A stretch of DNA of 64,000 bases from Microbacterium sp. Root553 (GCF_001426995.1 NZ_LMFY01000001.1:892713-956712), one strand, 5' to 3'; shown: positions 36,182 to 45,650, numbered from the stretch's first letter. Notes: a model not told the origin generated them from the sequence alone. Numbers and translations: made by a program.

Positions 36182-38074
36182 ATGTCGGATGCGCAGAAGC
36201 CCCAGAACCCCTCGAGCTCTCACCACCACACAGACCCCGCGGTCCCGCCCTCCGCAGCCGTGACCGGAGATGCCGGCTCCCTGACGACCCACGCGGTCGT
36301 CGAGGGTCAGACGGCGGGACCGCGGCCCCGCAAGCGCGGACGTCCCGGCAGCGTGACGGCGATGCTGCGCTCCCCGCTCGCGTGGATCACGGGCATCATC
36401 GTGATCTGGTTCGCCGCCGCGTTCCTCGTACTGCCGAACGCCGCCCTGCTCGGGGTCACGTTCTTCCCCGACGGGCAGTTCAGCATCCGCGCCGTCGAGA
36501 AGCTGTTCGGCAGCGAGCGTGCGCTGAAGACGCTCGGCAACAGCTTCCTGCTCGCGATCACCCTGTCGATCACCGTGAACGTGGTCGGCGTGTTCATCGT
36601 GCTGGTGACGAAGTACTTCCAGGTGCGCGGCGCGAAGATCCTCTGGCTTGGCTACGCGACGACTCTCATCTACGGCGGCATCGTGCTGGCCGCCGGCTAC
36701 AACTTCATCTACGGCCGGTTCGGGTTCTTCACGAACATGATGGTCAACGTCTGGCCCGACCTGGACCGCGACTGGTTCTCGGGGTACTTCGCCGTGGTCT
36801 TCGTGATGACGTTCGCGACCACGACGAACCACATGCTGTTCCTCTCCTCGTCGCTCGGCAAGGTCGACTACGCGTCGATCGAGGCCGCCAAGCTCATGGG
36901 CGCGTCGACCTGGACGATCCTGCGCCGCATCGTGCTGCCGGTGATGAAGCCGATGCTGTTCGCGGTCACGGTACTCACGTTCCTCATCGGGCTCGGGGCG
37001 CTGACCGCGCCGCTCGTGCTCGGCGGGCCCGACTTCCAGACCGTCGCACCGCTGATCATCGACCTCTCGCGCAGCCCCATCACGCGGGACATCGCGGCGC
37101 TGCTGGCGATCGTGCTCGGCATCGCGACCATCATCCTGCTCGCGATCATGAACCGCTTCGAGAAGTCGGGAGTGTACTTCTCGGTCGCGAAGGTGGCGAC
37201 GCCGATCCAGAAGCAGAAGATCCGCAACCCGTTCGCGAACGTCGTCGTGCACGTCGTCGCATACCTGCTGTGGGTGATCTACCTGATCCCGGTCGTCCTG
37301 ATCGTGATCTTCTCGTTCGTCGACGCGCGCAGCATCCTCGCAGGTTCCATCACCCTCGACAGCTTCACGCTCGACAACTACATCACCGTGTTCTCGAGCG
37401 CCGAGGCGATCCGTCCGTTCATCGTCAGCGTCGTCTACAGCGCGCTCGCCTCGCTCATCGTGGTCGGCGGCCTGCTGTTCGTCGCGCGGATGCTGCAGAA
37501 GCACCGCAACCTGCTGACCACCGCCATCGAGTACGTGCTGCACATCCCGTGGATCCTGCCGATCGTGCTGATCGCGCTCGCCCTGGTGACCGCCTTCGAC
37601 GAGCCGCGGGCGATCGTGGGCGGCATCGTGCTCACCGGCACGCCGATCCTGCTGCTCGTCGCGTACATCTGCGTGAAGATCCCGTTCACCCTGCGCCTGC
37701 TGAAGGCCGGTTTCGCGTCGGTGCCCGACTCGCTTGAAGACGCCTCGCGCATTCTCGGGGCGAAGTCGCTGACGACGTTCCGCCGAGTGCTGATCCCGCT
37801 GGTGCTGCCGACGGCGGCCGCGATCACGGCGCTGAACTTCAACAGCCTGCTCGACGACTACGACGCGGCGATCTTCCTCTACCACCCGCTGTTCAAGCCG
37901 CTCGGTGTCGCGATTCAAGAGAGCACGCGCGGCGAGAACAACCTCGACGCGATGCCGATCACGTTCGTCTACACAGTGCTGCTGATGATCATCATGGGTG
38001 TCACCATGTATCTCGTGTATGGACGAGGTTCGCGCGCAGGAGCGCCCCGCAAGGTCAAGAAGGCGCGCGCGTGA
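36182..38074 (+). CDS. ABC transporter permease with two fused permease domains
   Basis: This is a 630-residue membrane protein with about 12 hydrophobic segments arranged as two homologous FbpB-like halves (roughly residues 60-330 and 345-625). Each carries an EAA-type loop (SIEAAKLMGASTWTILRRIVLPV and SLEDASRILGAKSLTTFRRVLIPL). An 80-residue Ser/Pro-rich cytosolic N-terminus precedes them. One polypeptide thus supplies the whole translocation channel. The stop overlaps the GTG of the LacI gene by 4 bases. Confidence 0.93.
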   Translation: MSDAQKPQNPSSSHHHTDPAVPPSAAVTGDAGSLTTHAVVEGQTAGPRPRKRGRPGSVTAMLRSPLAWITGIIVIWFAAAFLVLPNAALLGVTFFPDGQFSIRAVEKLFGSERALKTLGNSFLLAITLSITVNVVGVFIVLVTKYFQVRGAKILWLGYATTLIYGGIVLAAGYNFIYGRFGFFTNMMVNVWPDLDRDWFSGYFAVVFVMTFATTTNHMLFLSSSLGKVDYASIEAAKLMGASTWTILRRIVLPVMKPMLFAVTVLTFLIGLGALTAPLVLGGPDFQTVAPLIIDLSRSPITRDIAALLAIVLGIATIILLAIMNRFEKSGVYFSVAKVATPIQKQKIRNPFANVVVHVVAYLLWVIYLIPVVLIVIFSFVDARSILAGSITLDSFTLDNYITVFSSAEAIRPFIVSVVYSALASLIVVGGLLFVARMLQKHRNLLTTAIEYVLHIPWILPIVLIALALVTAFDEPRAIVGGIVLTGTPILLLVAYICVKIPFTLRLLKAGFASVPDSLEDASRILGAKSLTTFRRVLIPLVLPTAAAITALNFNSLLDDYDAAIFLYHPLFKPLGVAIQESTRGENNLDAMPITFVYTVLLMIIMGVTMYLVYGRGSRAGAPRKVKKARA

Positions 38075-39138
38075 GTTCGTCGTCTCTGTCTTCGTCTTCG
38101 GATGCCGGTGCGCCCGGGCTGCGGGTGACCGTGAGCGATGTGGCCGCGGCCGCCGGGGTCTCCCGGGCCACCGCGACCAGGGCACTGAAGGGTGAGGGCA
38201 GGTTCGCTCCCGAGACCCAGGAACGCATCCTCGCCGAGGCCGAGCGCCTCGGATACGTGCGCAACACGATGGCCGCCGAGCTCGCCGCCGGCCGCACCGG
38301 CACCGTCGGGCTGATGCTGCGCGATGCGAGCAACCCCGCGTATGGACTGCTGTTCTCGCGGCTGCAGGATGAGGCGCACCGGCGCGGACTCGATCTCGTG
38401 ACCGTGACGATCGGTGCCGACGAGCAGGGCGCCGAGCAGGTCAATGCGCTGCACCGGCTGCTCGGCATGCGCGTGGCTGGGCTCATCGTCGCGACCGGTG
38501 GCATCACGGCCGCGCAGCTCGAGCCGTTCGCCGACCAGGTGCCGATCGTGCGCGCGGGTCGGGTCGAGACGGCGTCGGGAATCCACACCGCGCACTATGA
38601 CGATCCGGAGCATGGACGGATGCTGGCCTCGCATGTCTTGTCGCTCGGGCACCGGAACGTGGTCGTGCTCTCGGGCGCATCTGATGTGTCGTTTGCGGAG
38701 CATCTGCGGGCGTCGGCCATGCGCGAGACGCTGGTCGCCGGCGGGGCGTCGGTCACGTTGCTGTCTGCGGGCGCTGCCCCGACCGAGGGGGTCTACGAGG
38801 CGCTGGCCGCCGTGCGCGATGGCGCCACGGCCGTGATGTGCGCGTCGGACTATCGACAGCTCGCGGTCATGCGGGCGTCGCGTGCTGCGGGGCTGTCGGG
38901 GCCCGACGATGTGAGCGTGACGGGGTGCGACGGCATCCTTCCCGGCGCCGACCTGCTGGGTCTGACGACGCTGCGGATTCCTGTCGAGGCCGTCGCCGCT
39001 GCGGCTGTCGAGACGATGCAACGGCTGCTGAGTCTCGACGCTGACTCCGATTCCGACTCTGATTCCGATTCTGAATCCACCGTCAGGCAGGCGTTCGTCG
39101 GAACGCTGGTGCCCGGCACCACGGCCGCGGCCGTCTGA
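38071..39138 (+). CDS. LacI-family transcriptional regulator
   Basis: This is a 355-residue regulator with an N-terminal helix-turn-helix (VSDVAAAAGVSRATATRALKGEGRFAPETQERI, about residues 14-46) and a periplasmic-binding-like sensor domain. The GTG start overlaps the permease stop. Near the C-terminus an Asp-Ser run (about 39041-39075, GATTCC/GACTCT hexamers) interrupts the domain end. It is embedded in the operon and presumably controls it in response to the transported phosphate ester. Confidence 0.93.
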   Translation: MSSSSLSSSSDAGAPGLRVTVSDVAAAAGVSRATATRALKGEGRFAPETQERILAEAERLGYVRNTMAAELAAGRTGTVGLMLRDASNPAYGLLFSRLQDEAHRRGLDLVTVTIGADEQGAEQVNALHRLLGMRVAGLIVATGGITAAQLEPFADQVPIVRAGRVETASGIHTAHYDDPEHGRMLASHVLSLGHRNVVVLSGASDVSFAEHLRASAMRETLVAGGASVTLLSAGAAPTEGVYEALAAVRDGATAVMCASDYRQLAVMRASRAAGLSGPDDVSVTGCDGILPGADLLGLTTLRIPVEAVAAAAVETMQRLLSLDADSDSDSDSDSESTVRQAFVGTLVPGTTAAAV

Positions 39139-39174
39139 CTTTCTGTATCTGTACGCCGTCTCACTGGAAGAGAA

Positions 39175-40149
39175 ATGATCCTCACCGAACACTCTCGCCC
39201 ATCGCACACCTTTGTGCACATCTCCGATACGCACCTTCCCGGTGAGCGCTCGCCGCTGTACGGCAGCGGGGCGGATGCCGATGCGAACCTCGCTTCCGTG
39301 CTGTCGCGTTTGGTGTCTTCGGGGTTGCGGCCGGATGCGTTGCTGTTCACCGGAGATCTCGCGGATCGGGGGGACGCGTCGTCGTATCGGCGGTTGCGGG
39401 CGATGGTCGAGCCGGCCGTTGCTGCTCTGGGGTGCGAGGTCGTGTGGGCCATGGGCAACCACGACGAGCGTGGGGCGATGCGGGCGGAATTGGGGCTCGC
39501 GGATGAAACGCCGGTTTCCGGTACCGTAGGTCGCTCTTCGGATACTGATGCCTCAGGTGATGGTTCGGCTCCGGATGCCGCGGGTGCCGGTTCGGACCCT
39601 GTGGTCGAGGTGCGCTGGTTCGGCGAGATGCGGGTGATCGTGCTGGATTCGACGGTTCCCGGGGAGCACTGGGGCCGGGTCGATGAGCAGCAGCTCTCGT
39701 GGTTGAGTGCCGAGCTTTCTGAGCCGGCGCCGGAGGGTTCGCTGTTGATGATCCACCACCCGCCGCTGCCGACGGTGCTCGACCTCGCGGTCACGGTCGA
39801 GCTGCGCGAGCAGGCCGCGCTGGCTGCGGTACTGGAGGGCTCGGATGTGCGCGGAATCCTCTCCGGACACGTGCACCACCCGTCATTCGGTACGTTCGCC
39901 GGGATCCCGGTGGCGGCCGCATCGTCGAGTGCGTACGGGCAGGATCTTGCTCAGCCGGTCGGTGCCACGCGCGGCCAGGATGCTGCGCAGGGCTACAACC
40001 TCGTGCACGTCTACGACGGCACGATCGTCCACTCTGTCGTCGGCCTCGAGGTCGGTGCGGATGTCGGCGAGCCGGTCGCCGCCGACGAGGCCGGGCGACG
40101 CATCGCCCGCCGCGGCATCTCCTGGCGCTCCCCCGCCCCCGCCCGTTGA
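39175..40149 (+). CDS. Class III metallophosphoesterase (CpdA/GpdQ-like phosphodiesterase)
   Basis: This is a 324-residue cytosolic phosphodiesterase with all five metal-binding blocks: HISDTHLP, FTGDLADRGD, AMGNHDERG, MIHHPPLP and GHVHH. Relatives hydrolyse cyclic nucleotides or glycerophosphodiesters. A Ser/Asp/Gly-rich insert sits after the GNHD block, around residues 115-140. As the last gene of the importer operon it probably cleaves the imported phosphodiester, which is why I favour a phosphate-ester substrate for the transporter. Confidence 0.9.
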   Translation: MILTEHSRPSHTFVHISDTHLPGERSPLYGSGADADANLASVLSRLVSSGLRPDALLFTGDLADRGDASSYRRLRAMVEPAVAALGCEVVWAMGNHDERGAMRAELGLADETPVSGTVGRSSDTDASGDGSAPDAAGAGSDPVVEVRWFGEMRVIVLDSTVPGEHWGRVDEQQLSWLSAELSEPAPEGSLLMIHHPPLPTVLDLAVTVELREQAALAAVLEGSDVRGILSGHVHHPSFGTFAGIPVAAASSSAYGQDLAQPVGATRGQDAAQGYNLVHVYDGTIVHSVVGLEVGADVGEPVAADEAGRRIARRGISWRSPAPAR

Positions 40150-40310
40150 GCACCGCCCTCGCCCTGCCCGTTGACCACCCCCGCCCGTTGAGCGAGCGAA
40201 GCGAGACGAAACGCCCCAGCGCCCCGCCCGTTGAGCGCCCCCGCCCGTTGAGCGCCGCCCTCGCCCTGCCCGTTGAGCGAGCGAAGCGAGACGAAACGCG
40301 CCCCCACCTA
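40143..40310. repeat. Intergenic GAGCGAAGCGAGACGAAACG repeats
   Basis: Two full copies of CCCGTTGAGCGAGCG followed by AAGCGAGACGAAACGC lie at 40184-40214 and 40269-40299, with four truncated CCCGTTGA-type copies around them. The same family recurs at 41757-41969. The tract fills the gap between the convergent phosphodiesterase and the gene ending at 40328, and I see no gene in it. Confidence 0.85.
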
Positions 40311-40327
40311 CCTGCGCGACAACACCC

Positions 40328-41155
40328 TCAAAGTTCAAACACCGCGCGCACTTCGGCGATCGACCGCCCATAAACGAGCTCGGCGACGCGCGCCGCCAGG
40401 TCGGAGGTGACCTGCACGACGGTCGCCCCCTGAGACGTCCATCTCCCGCCGCGCTGCGTGAGGTCCAACCCCGGAAGCACTTCCGCATCCGGCAGCTCGA
40501 TGCGGCCGGCAGCGACGCGAGCGGCAGTCCCCAGCATCCCGACGAGCCATGCTTCGCCGAGCGCGTGCGGACGGATCGACGCGCGCGGACCGCCTGGGCC
40601 GACGAAGACCTGGAGCATTGTGTCTGCACGGCGCACCGTCCAGGTATCGCCGCGGTACGTGAAAGTGCAGGCGATGTCGGCGTGCAAGGTGACCTGGGCG
40701 CCGTAGCTCTCGATGGCCTCGATGCACTCGGAGCTCAGCAGCTTCGCCGCGATCTCACGCTCGCGGCGCCGCAGCTCGGTCGCGTACTTCTCGCGCGCGA
40801 TCGGTGCGTACTCCGCTTCGAGGTCGTACCGGTGCGCGGGGGCGCCCTGCGCGAGCCGGTCGAACAGCCATGCGGGATCGATCTGCACGAAGTACCGGAA
40901 GTAGATGTCGGCGGGCCCGTGATCGAGCTCCCGGTCAGCTACGAGCATCCGCACGCCGTGATCGACAGACCACACGGCGGCCACCTCACCATCGACCACG
41001 ACCACCCACGACCAGCCTTGCGCTCTGATCTCGGGCGAGCTCGTCTCGATGGCCGCGCTGAGCCTCGTACCGTCGGGAACGGACAACGTCGCGGCGTGCG
41101 AGACGGCGTCGTCGCCCATGGCGACGCTGTCGCGGTCGACTCGGAGTTCGATCAT
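40328..41155 (-). CDS. Uncharacterised protein
   Basis: This is a 275-residue soluble protein that I do not recognise. It has a beta-rich N-terminal half (WVVVVDGEVAAVWSVDHGVRML), a charged helical middle (REKYATELRRREREIAAKL) and a C-terminal half with hydrophobic strands and helices. There is no signal peptide or membrane helix. The ATG at 41155 overlaps the upstream gene's stop by 4 bases, so the two are an operon and probably act together. Confidence 0.6.
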   Translation of the reverse strand: MIELRVDRDSVAMGDDAVSHAATLSVPDGTRLSAAIETSSPEIRAQGWSWVVVVDGEVAAVWSVDHGVRMLVADRELDHGPADIYFRYFVQIDPAWLFDRLAQGAPAHRYDLEAEYAPIAREKYATELRRREREIAAKLLSSECIEAIESYGAQVTLHADIACTFTYRGDTWTVRRADTMLQVFVGPGGPRASIRPHALGEAWLVGMLGTAARVAAGRIELPDAEVLPGLDLTQRGGRWTSQGATVVQVTSDLAARVAELVYGRSIAEVRAVFEL

Positions 41156-41730
41156 GCACCGCTCCCGTCCGCGCCCGCTGGCCACGTCCAGTCGATCTCG
41201 ACCTCCTGCACCTGCTTCGCCATACGACGCCGTCGTGACGCGGCGCGCTTCGTGTTCGCGTTGGTCTGGTCGGGCCATCGCCAGTCGGCGGGGAACATAT
41301 GCAGGGAGAGCGTCGTCGCGCCCGCGGCGTGCGGATCGGCGGCACGCACGAGTGTGAAGGCGTAGTCGCTGACCCGCCACACAGCGCGCGGAAGGGAGAT
41401 CAGCGGGTCGCGGCTCAGCCTCGCGCCATACCCGTCGTCGGGGTCGAGAGGTGATTCGGCGTGGAATCCTCCGCCGCCGAAGTAGTGCACGAAGTCCATC
41501 TCGAGTGATCGGTGGAGCGCGGTCATCTTCTCCTGCGCGTCGGCGGAGCCGTCGGAGCGCGCGAGCGGAAAGATGGTCAGCAGGCCGTTCTCCACTGCCC
41601 ACGGACTGATCTCGCGCCACTCGACGTCGATACGGATCCGTCCGTCTTCTCCGCGCCGTTCTCCACGCCGGAAGCGGCCCACCTCCTCGACGATCGCGAG
41701 GCCGTCCCCGAGTTGCACAAAGCTCTCCAT
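41152..41730 (-). CDS. Uncharacterised protein
   Basis: This is a 192-residue protein of unknown function. It is rich in Trp and aromatic residues (DWRWPDQTN, EIDWTWPAG) and has a basic patch (KRAASRRRRMAK) near the C-terminus. No membrane segment is seen. It is the first of a two-gene operon with the 275-residue protein and lies between two clusters of intergenic repeats. Confidence 0.6.
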   Translation of the reverse strand: MESFVQLGDGLAIVEEVGRFRRGERRGEDGRIRIDVEWREISPWAVENGLLTIFPLARSDGSADAQEKMTALHRSLEMDFVHYFGGGGFHAESPLDPDDGYGARLSRDPLISLPRAVWRVSDYAFTLVRAADPHAAGATTLSLHMFPADWRWPDQTNANTKRAASRRRRMAKQVQEVEIDWTWPAGADGSGA

Positions 41731-41756
41731 GTCTCCAGCATGCCGTGGCCGGCGAC

Positions 41757-41969
41757 GGACCGCCCGTTGGGCGATCCACTCCCCGCCCGTTGAGCGATCC
41801 GCTCCCCGCCCGTTGAGCGCGGAGCGCTAACCCCGCCCGTTGAGGGAGCGAAGCGAGACGAAACGCGCCATCCCCGCACTCCGCCCGATGAGCGAGGAGC
41901 ACTAACCCCGCCCGTTGAGCGCGGAGCGCTAACCCCGCCTGTTGAGCGAGCGGAGCGAGACGAAACGCC
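41757..41969. repeat. Second cluster of CCCGTTGAGCG-type repeats
   Basis: Near-complete copies of the AAGCGAGACGAAACGC unit lie at 41836-41866 (GAGGGAGCG variant) and 41939-41968 (GCGGAGCGAG variant). Shorter forms end in GCGGAGCGCTAACCCC. They separate the 192-residue protein gene from the lipoprotein gene; no coding sequence is supported here. Confidence 0.8.
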
Positions 41970-42407
41970 TCAGCGGCTGACGGTGATGTCGACGACGTAC
42001 GCGGCACACGAGCCGGAGTCCTCGTCGCACTCGTCGTATGGGCTCCCGCTGACCACGACGGAGGCTGCTCCGTCAGGAAAAGACTCGGGCACGGTGATCT
42101 CGGTCGCGAAACTCCCGTCTCGCTGGACCGGAACGTCGACGTCGTCAGACTGCTCGCCCGATGACGAGACCACGGCGATCGAGTACGAAGCTCCATTCTC
42201 GTAACCGAGATCGCACTCGGCCGCCGCGCTCCGGACCGTCAGAGACTCGCCTGGAGCGACATCTGCGGACGAGACATCCAAAAGTGCAGGCAGACACCGG
42301 TCGGGTTCGGGCGCGCAGGCGGTCAGTGTGGTCGCGGTCAGCATGGCGATCGACGCCGCCAGGCCGAGCAGGAGCACCCTCGGCCCCGGAGTCCTTGGAG
42401 CCTTCAC
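41970..42407 (-). CDS. Putative lipoprotein
   Basis: This is a 145-residue exported protein. Its signal peptide has a hydrophobic core LLLGLAASIAMLTATT and ends in the lipobox LTAC. The mature part contains six further cysteines (CLPALL, ECDLGY, DECDEDSGSC), enough for three disulfides, and an Ig-like beta pattern. The function is unknown. The start overlaps the HAD gene stop by 4 bases. Confidence 0.7.
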   Translation of the reverse strand: MKAPRTPGPRVLLLGLAASIAMLTATTLTACAPEPDRCLPALLDVSSADVAPGESLTVRSAAAECDLGYENGASYSIAVVSSSGEQSDDVDVPVQRDGSFATEITVPESFPDGAASVVVSGSPYDECDEDSGSCAAYVVDITVSR

Positions 42408-43018
42408 CCGGAGACCTCCTCGTCAACAAAAACGTTCGCCGCCCGCAACGCCGAGCGAAGGCCAGCTACACCGTCGAAAAGGTGAGTCGGCATCCCGAGC
42501 CGCTCAGCCCCGGCGAGCTTGCTGGCCGAGTCATCGGTGAAGAGCACCTCGTTCGGGGCGAGCCGCATCGCATCGAGGACGTGCTGGAACGCCCGAGCGT
42601 CGGGTTTCGTCCAGCCGATCTCTGCAGAGTTGAAGACAGCTTCGAAGTGGGCGTCGAGGTTCATCGCGGCGGCTTCTGCCTGGATCGTGTCCGTGCCGTT
42701 CGTGAGGATGGCGGTGCGGATGCCGTTCGCTCGCAGTTCGTCGGCGAGGTCGAGGGCCTGCTTGTCGACATGAAACGACTGGCTGCCCCACTCCTCGGCG
42801 GCTGCGGCGTTGCCGAGCTCCACGCCGATCCGCTCGACCCAGTCACGGCGAGAGATCCTTCCCGTCGTCACCTCTTCGAGATGGTGTGGAGCGAAGGCGA
42901 TGGCCTCGATCGAACCTGGTTCGAGTTCGTGCGTCCGCTCGATGCTCGCGACGTTCTCGGGGTCGAAGTGACGGACGACTCCGTCGAGGTCGAAGAGAAC
43001 GGCGCGGATGGGAGGCAT
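42404..43018 (-). CDS. HAD-superfamily hydrolase
   Basis: This is a 204-residue phosphatase-like protein. Motif I is LFDLDGVVRHFD with nucleophile Asp10, motif II AILTNGTD, motif III KPDARAFQHVL, and motif IV LFTDDSASKLAGAERLGM. Its length and small helical cap (residues ~16-90) fit the HAD-IA class, which dephosphorylates small metabolites. The substrate is unknown. It is cotranscribed with the lipoprotein gene downstream. Confidence 0.88.
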   Translation of the reverse strand: MPPIRAVLFDLDGVVRHFDPENVASIERTHELEPGSIEAIAFAPHHLEEVTTGRISRRDWVERIGVELGNAAAAEEWGSQSFHVDKQALDLADELRANGIRTAILTNGTDTIQAEAAAMNLDAHFEAVFNSAEIGWTKPDARAFQHVLDAMRLAPNEVLFTDDSASKLAGAERLGMPTHLFDGVAGLRSALRAANVFVDEEVSG

Positions 43019-43108
43019 CGGTTCACCCTATCGATCAGGACGAACTGGGGTACACACTCCGGCCACGGCGGCCCCTCGATTCGGGCGCCTGTCCCCGGCG
43101 ATAGAGAC

Positions 43109-43150
43109 GGCCGGCGGACCGCTTCAATCGATTGAAGCGATCCGCCAGCC
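43109..43150 (-). terminator. Hairpin terminator of the 50-residue protein gene
   Basis: GGCCGGCGGACCGCTTCAAT (43109-43128) pairs with ATTGAAGCGATCCGCCAGCC (43131-43150), 18 of 20 positions plus two wobble-type mismatches. It begins four bases past the stop codon of the small gene at 43155 and separates it from the HAD gene. No T-tract follows. Confidence 0.65.
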
Positions 43151-43154
43151 GGGA

Positions 43155-43307
43155 TCAACGGTCAGCGCAGTGTTTGCACAGCCGGTAGCCGTTGGTGCCC
43201 GAACGCTTGTTCTCGGGCGGGATCTGCTTGCCGCTCACACAGTCGTCGTAGACGTGGTGAACATCCGGGTCGTCGGGGTTGATCGAGTAGTAGGCGGGAA
43301 CCTTCAT
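43155..43307 (-). CDS. Small zinc-ribbon-like protein (50 residues)
   Basis: This short gene has a good ribosome site (AGGAGC, 5 bases before the ATG) and its own terminator hairpin. The protein has three cysteines and several histidines (HHVYDDC and CKHC), a pattern compatible with a single zinc site. It may be a nucleic-acid-binding or adapter protein, but no family is recognised. It is divergent from the McrB gene 200 bases away. Confidence 0.6.
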   Translation of the reverse strand: MKVPAYYSINPDDPDVHHVYDDCVSGKQIPPENKRSGTNGYRLCKHCADR

Positions 43308-43505
43308 GGTGCTCCTTTGCATCAGGGCACCAGACTCTCTGGTGCCTCTTGTTCCAGGAGCCGGGTCCCTCGCACTTGATACATCTTGGCCGGGGAAGCC
43401 CGTTCGCCGCTCATGCCAGGATGAAGCGATGACGCCCGTCGGTCTAGGATCGCGCCGCATGCGGGTCGCTCGACGCACTTCATATGACAGGCCTCGGAGG
43501 GCACA

Positions 43506-45650
43506 TTGGACAAAGAGCTGAAGACTGCCGAGCGCATCCGGGCAGCGCTGGAACATCTCGAACAGGTGGGAGCCGACGGGACTTACGTACCCATCAGCGA
43601 AATCTGGGCGCAGTCCGTCGCTCGAGCCCCGCTCACCCCTTTTGAATCCGAACTGAACACCAAGAACCTGCCGCGCGGTCAAACCAACTGGCGGTTCGCG
43701 AGTTCTGAACTGGTGGGCGCGGGTTGGCTCGTGAAGAACCCCTCCGGCGTCGGCGAATGGGCCATCACCACGAGAGGAGTAGACGCAGTCAACGAGTATC
43801 CGGGCAACGAGCTGTTCGCAGAAGCACAGCGGGCGAGCCGGGAAGCGCGAGCCAACATGCGCGCCTCTGACGCTCGCGCCTTGTCGGAGCGCTGGGTTTC
43901 CGGTGACTCTGCGAAACGAAAGATCTTGGCCGCTGCAGACGTCATCATCGAAGAGGGGTTCCGAAAGGGCTTGTCTGGCTTCGCACCCGGAAGGGAAGTC
44001 TGGACGCCGGATAACATTCGCGCGCTGAACCAGCTGTGGAACTCGGCCGAGAAGACGGAGGGTAAGAGTTTCTCCGGCAACCTCGCGCTGCAGTTCAAGG
44101 ACGCGACCGACGACCAGCGTCTGCTGATGGCAGAAGTGATCGCCCTTCAAGTACTGCCGATCGGCTGGATCATCGGTCACGCGAAGAAGCGCGAAAGAGT
44201 GCAGTCGCTCCTCAGCGCAATGGCCCATCCCGTCGAGATCCCGCGCGTCTTCGATGAAGCATTCGGGGGTGGGGCTTTCAATCCCGGTCAGGGGATGCAG
44301 ACGCACGTGAACAAGGCCATCACCATCATCCTCGATCTCCTTCGCGATTGGAGCGAGCTTTCTGAAGCAGAGCAGCAGGCTGCTCTTGAGGACCCGCTGA
44401 AGTGGCGCGAGCTGGTTCTCGCAAAGGAATCTGGATTCCACACCCAGCGCTACGCGCTGCTCTACCTCGTGCATCCGGGCTTCTTCGGGCCGATCGTGTC
44501 GGCTGAGCATCGCGAGCGCATTCGCCAGGCGTTCATCGGCGAGATCGGAGGCGAGTTCTCCGATGATCCCGATGTCGATCTGCAACGCATCCAGATCGCC
44601 CTGCAGGTCAAAGAGCAGGAACCGGTGAATGTGTACGACGAACCGTTCTACAGCCGGTGGCAACGAGGCGACGAAGCAGTTGCGGTCCCCTCGTCGAACA
44701 AGGATGACGAGCGTCACGATGATCCCATCGCGGACCCACGCGGGTTTACAGCGGACGATATCGACGTCGATGAACTCGCCGGTGCAACGCACCTCGACAC
44801 CACCTGGTTGACCAAAGTGGCGCGTGCTCTTCACCGCCGCGGACAGGTGATCCTCTACGGCCCTCCAGGAACAGGAAAGACCTACGTCGCGCGCGCCCTG
44901 GCGGAGCAGCTCGGCAAGCCGGGCAGCGTCGTGAAGCGCATCCAGTTCCACCCGTCCTATACGTACGAGGACTTCTTCGCCGGGTATCGACCGGTGACGG
45001 ATGCCGCGGGCCAGCTGTCGTTCTCTCTCACGCGGGGTCCGCTCCGCGAGATCGCCGACGAGGCACGCAAGAACCCGGATGTGCCGCATGTGTTGATGAT
45101 CGACGAGATCAATCGCGCGAACATCAGCAAGGTCTTCGGCGAGCTGTACTACTTGCTCGAGTACCGTGACGACGCCATCGACGTGCTGTACGCGGGCTCG
45201 GGTGACGACGGCGGCAAGTCCTTCACCCTCCCGGCGAACGTACTCATCATCGGCACGATGAACACGGCGGACCGTTCGATCGCGCTACTCGACTCAGCCA
45301 TGCGCCGCCGCTTCTCATTCTTCGAGCTGCACCCGGACGTCGCGCCGGTGAAGGACATCCTCGTGCGCTGGGCCGCACACCATCCGCAGTCTCTGCCTGT
45401 CGCTGAGTTGTTCGAGCGCCTCAACTCGAGCATCCGAGACCGTGAAGACCGTGTGGGCCCGAGCCATCTGCTGCGAACCGACGACCTCAGCGAGGACGAC
45501 CTACACGCAGTATGGGAGGAGAGCATCCTGCCGTTGCTCGACGAGCGCCACATCGGAACGGGCGTCGACGTGCACGTGAAATATGGGCTGAAGACGCTGC
45601 TCGACGGTCTCGGGTCTTCTGATGCCGAGGCGGCTGCGTCGGGGTCGTGA
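43506..45650 (+). CDS. mcrB: McrB-like AAA+ GTPase of a type IV restriction system
   Basis: This is a 714-residue motor subunit. Walker A GPPGTGKT is at residues 452-459, Walker B is LMIDEINRANISKVFGELYYLLE, and the McrB-specific MNTADRS motif lies near residue 590. The N-terminal 430 residues are a species-specific target-recognition region starting with a winged-helix-like segment (DKELKTAERIRAALEHL). The TTG at 43506 is preceded by GGAGGG. With McrC it should cleave DNA carrying modified cytosines. GTGA overlap with mcrC shows coupling. Confidence 0.93.
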   Translation: MDKELKTAERIRAALEHLEQVGADGTYVPISEIWAQSVARAPLTPFESELNTKNLPRGQTNWRFASSELVGAGWLVKNPSGVGEWAITTRGVDAVNEYPGNELFAEAQRASREARANMRASDARALSERWVSGDSAKRKILAAADVIIEEGFRKGLSGFAPGREVWTPDNIRALNQLWNSAEKTEGKSFSGNLALQFKDATDDQRLLMAEVIALQVLPIGWIIGHAKKRERVQSLLSAMAHPVEIPRVFDEAFGGGAFNPGQGMQTHVNKAITIILDLLRDWSELSEAEQQAALEDPLKWRELVLAKESGFHTQRYALLYLVHPGFFGPIVSAEHRERIRQAFIGEIGGEFSDDPDVDLQRIQIALQVKEQEPVNVYDEPFYSRWQRGDEAVAVPSSNKDDERHDDPIADPRGFTADDIDVDELAGATHLDTTWLTKVARALHRRGQVILYGPPGTGKTYVARALAEQLGKPGSVVKRIQFHPSYTYEDFFAGYRPVTDAAGQLSFSLTRGPLREIADEARKNPDVPHVLMIDEINRANISKVFGELYYLLEYRDDAIDVLYAGSGDDGGKSFTLPANVLIIGTMNTADRSIALLDSAMRRRFSFFELHPDVAPVKDILVRWAAHHPQSLPVAELFERLNSSIRDREDRVGPSHLLRTDDLSEDDLHAVWEESILPLLDERHIGTGVDVHVKYGLKTLLDGLGSSDAEAAASGS

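Noticed and set aside
40328..42196. 622-codon extension of the 275-residue protein
   Set aside because: The upstream part runs through the intergenic repeats and the overlapping 192-residue gene; the ATG at 41155 fits a 4-base coupled start.
43155..45089. 644-codon minus-strand frame ending in the small protein
   Set aside because: Most of it is antisense to mcrB; only the final 50 codons have their own ribosome site and terminator.
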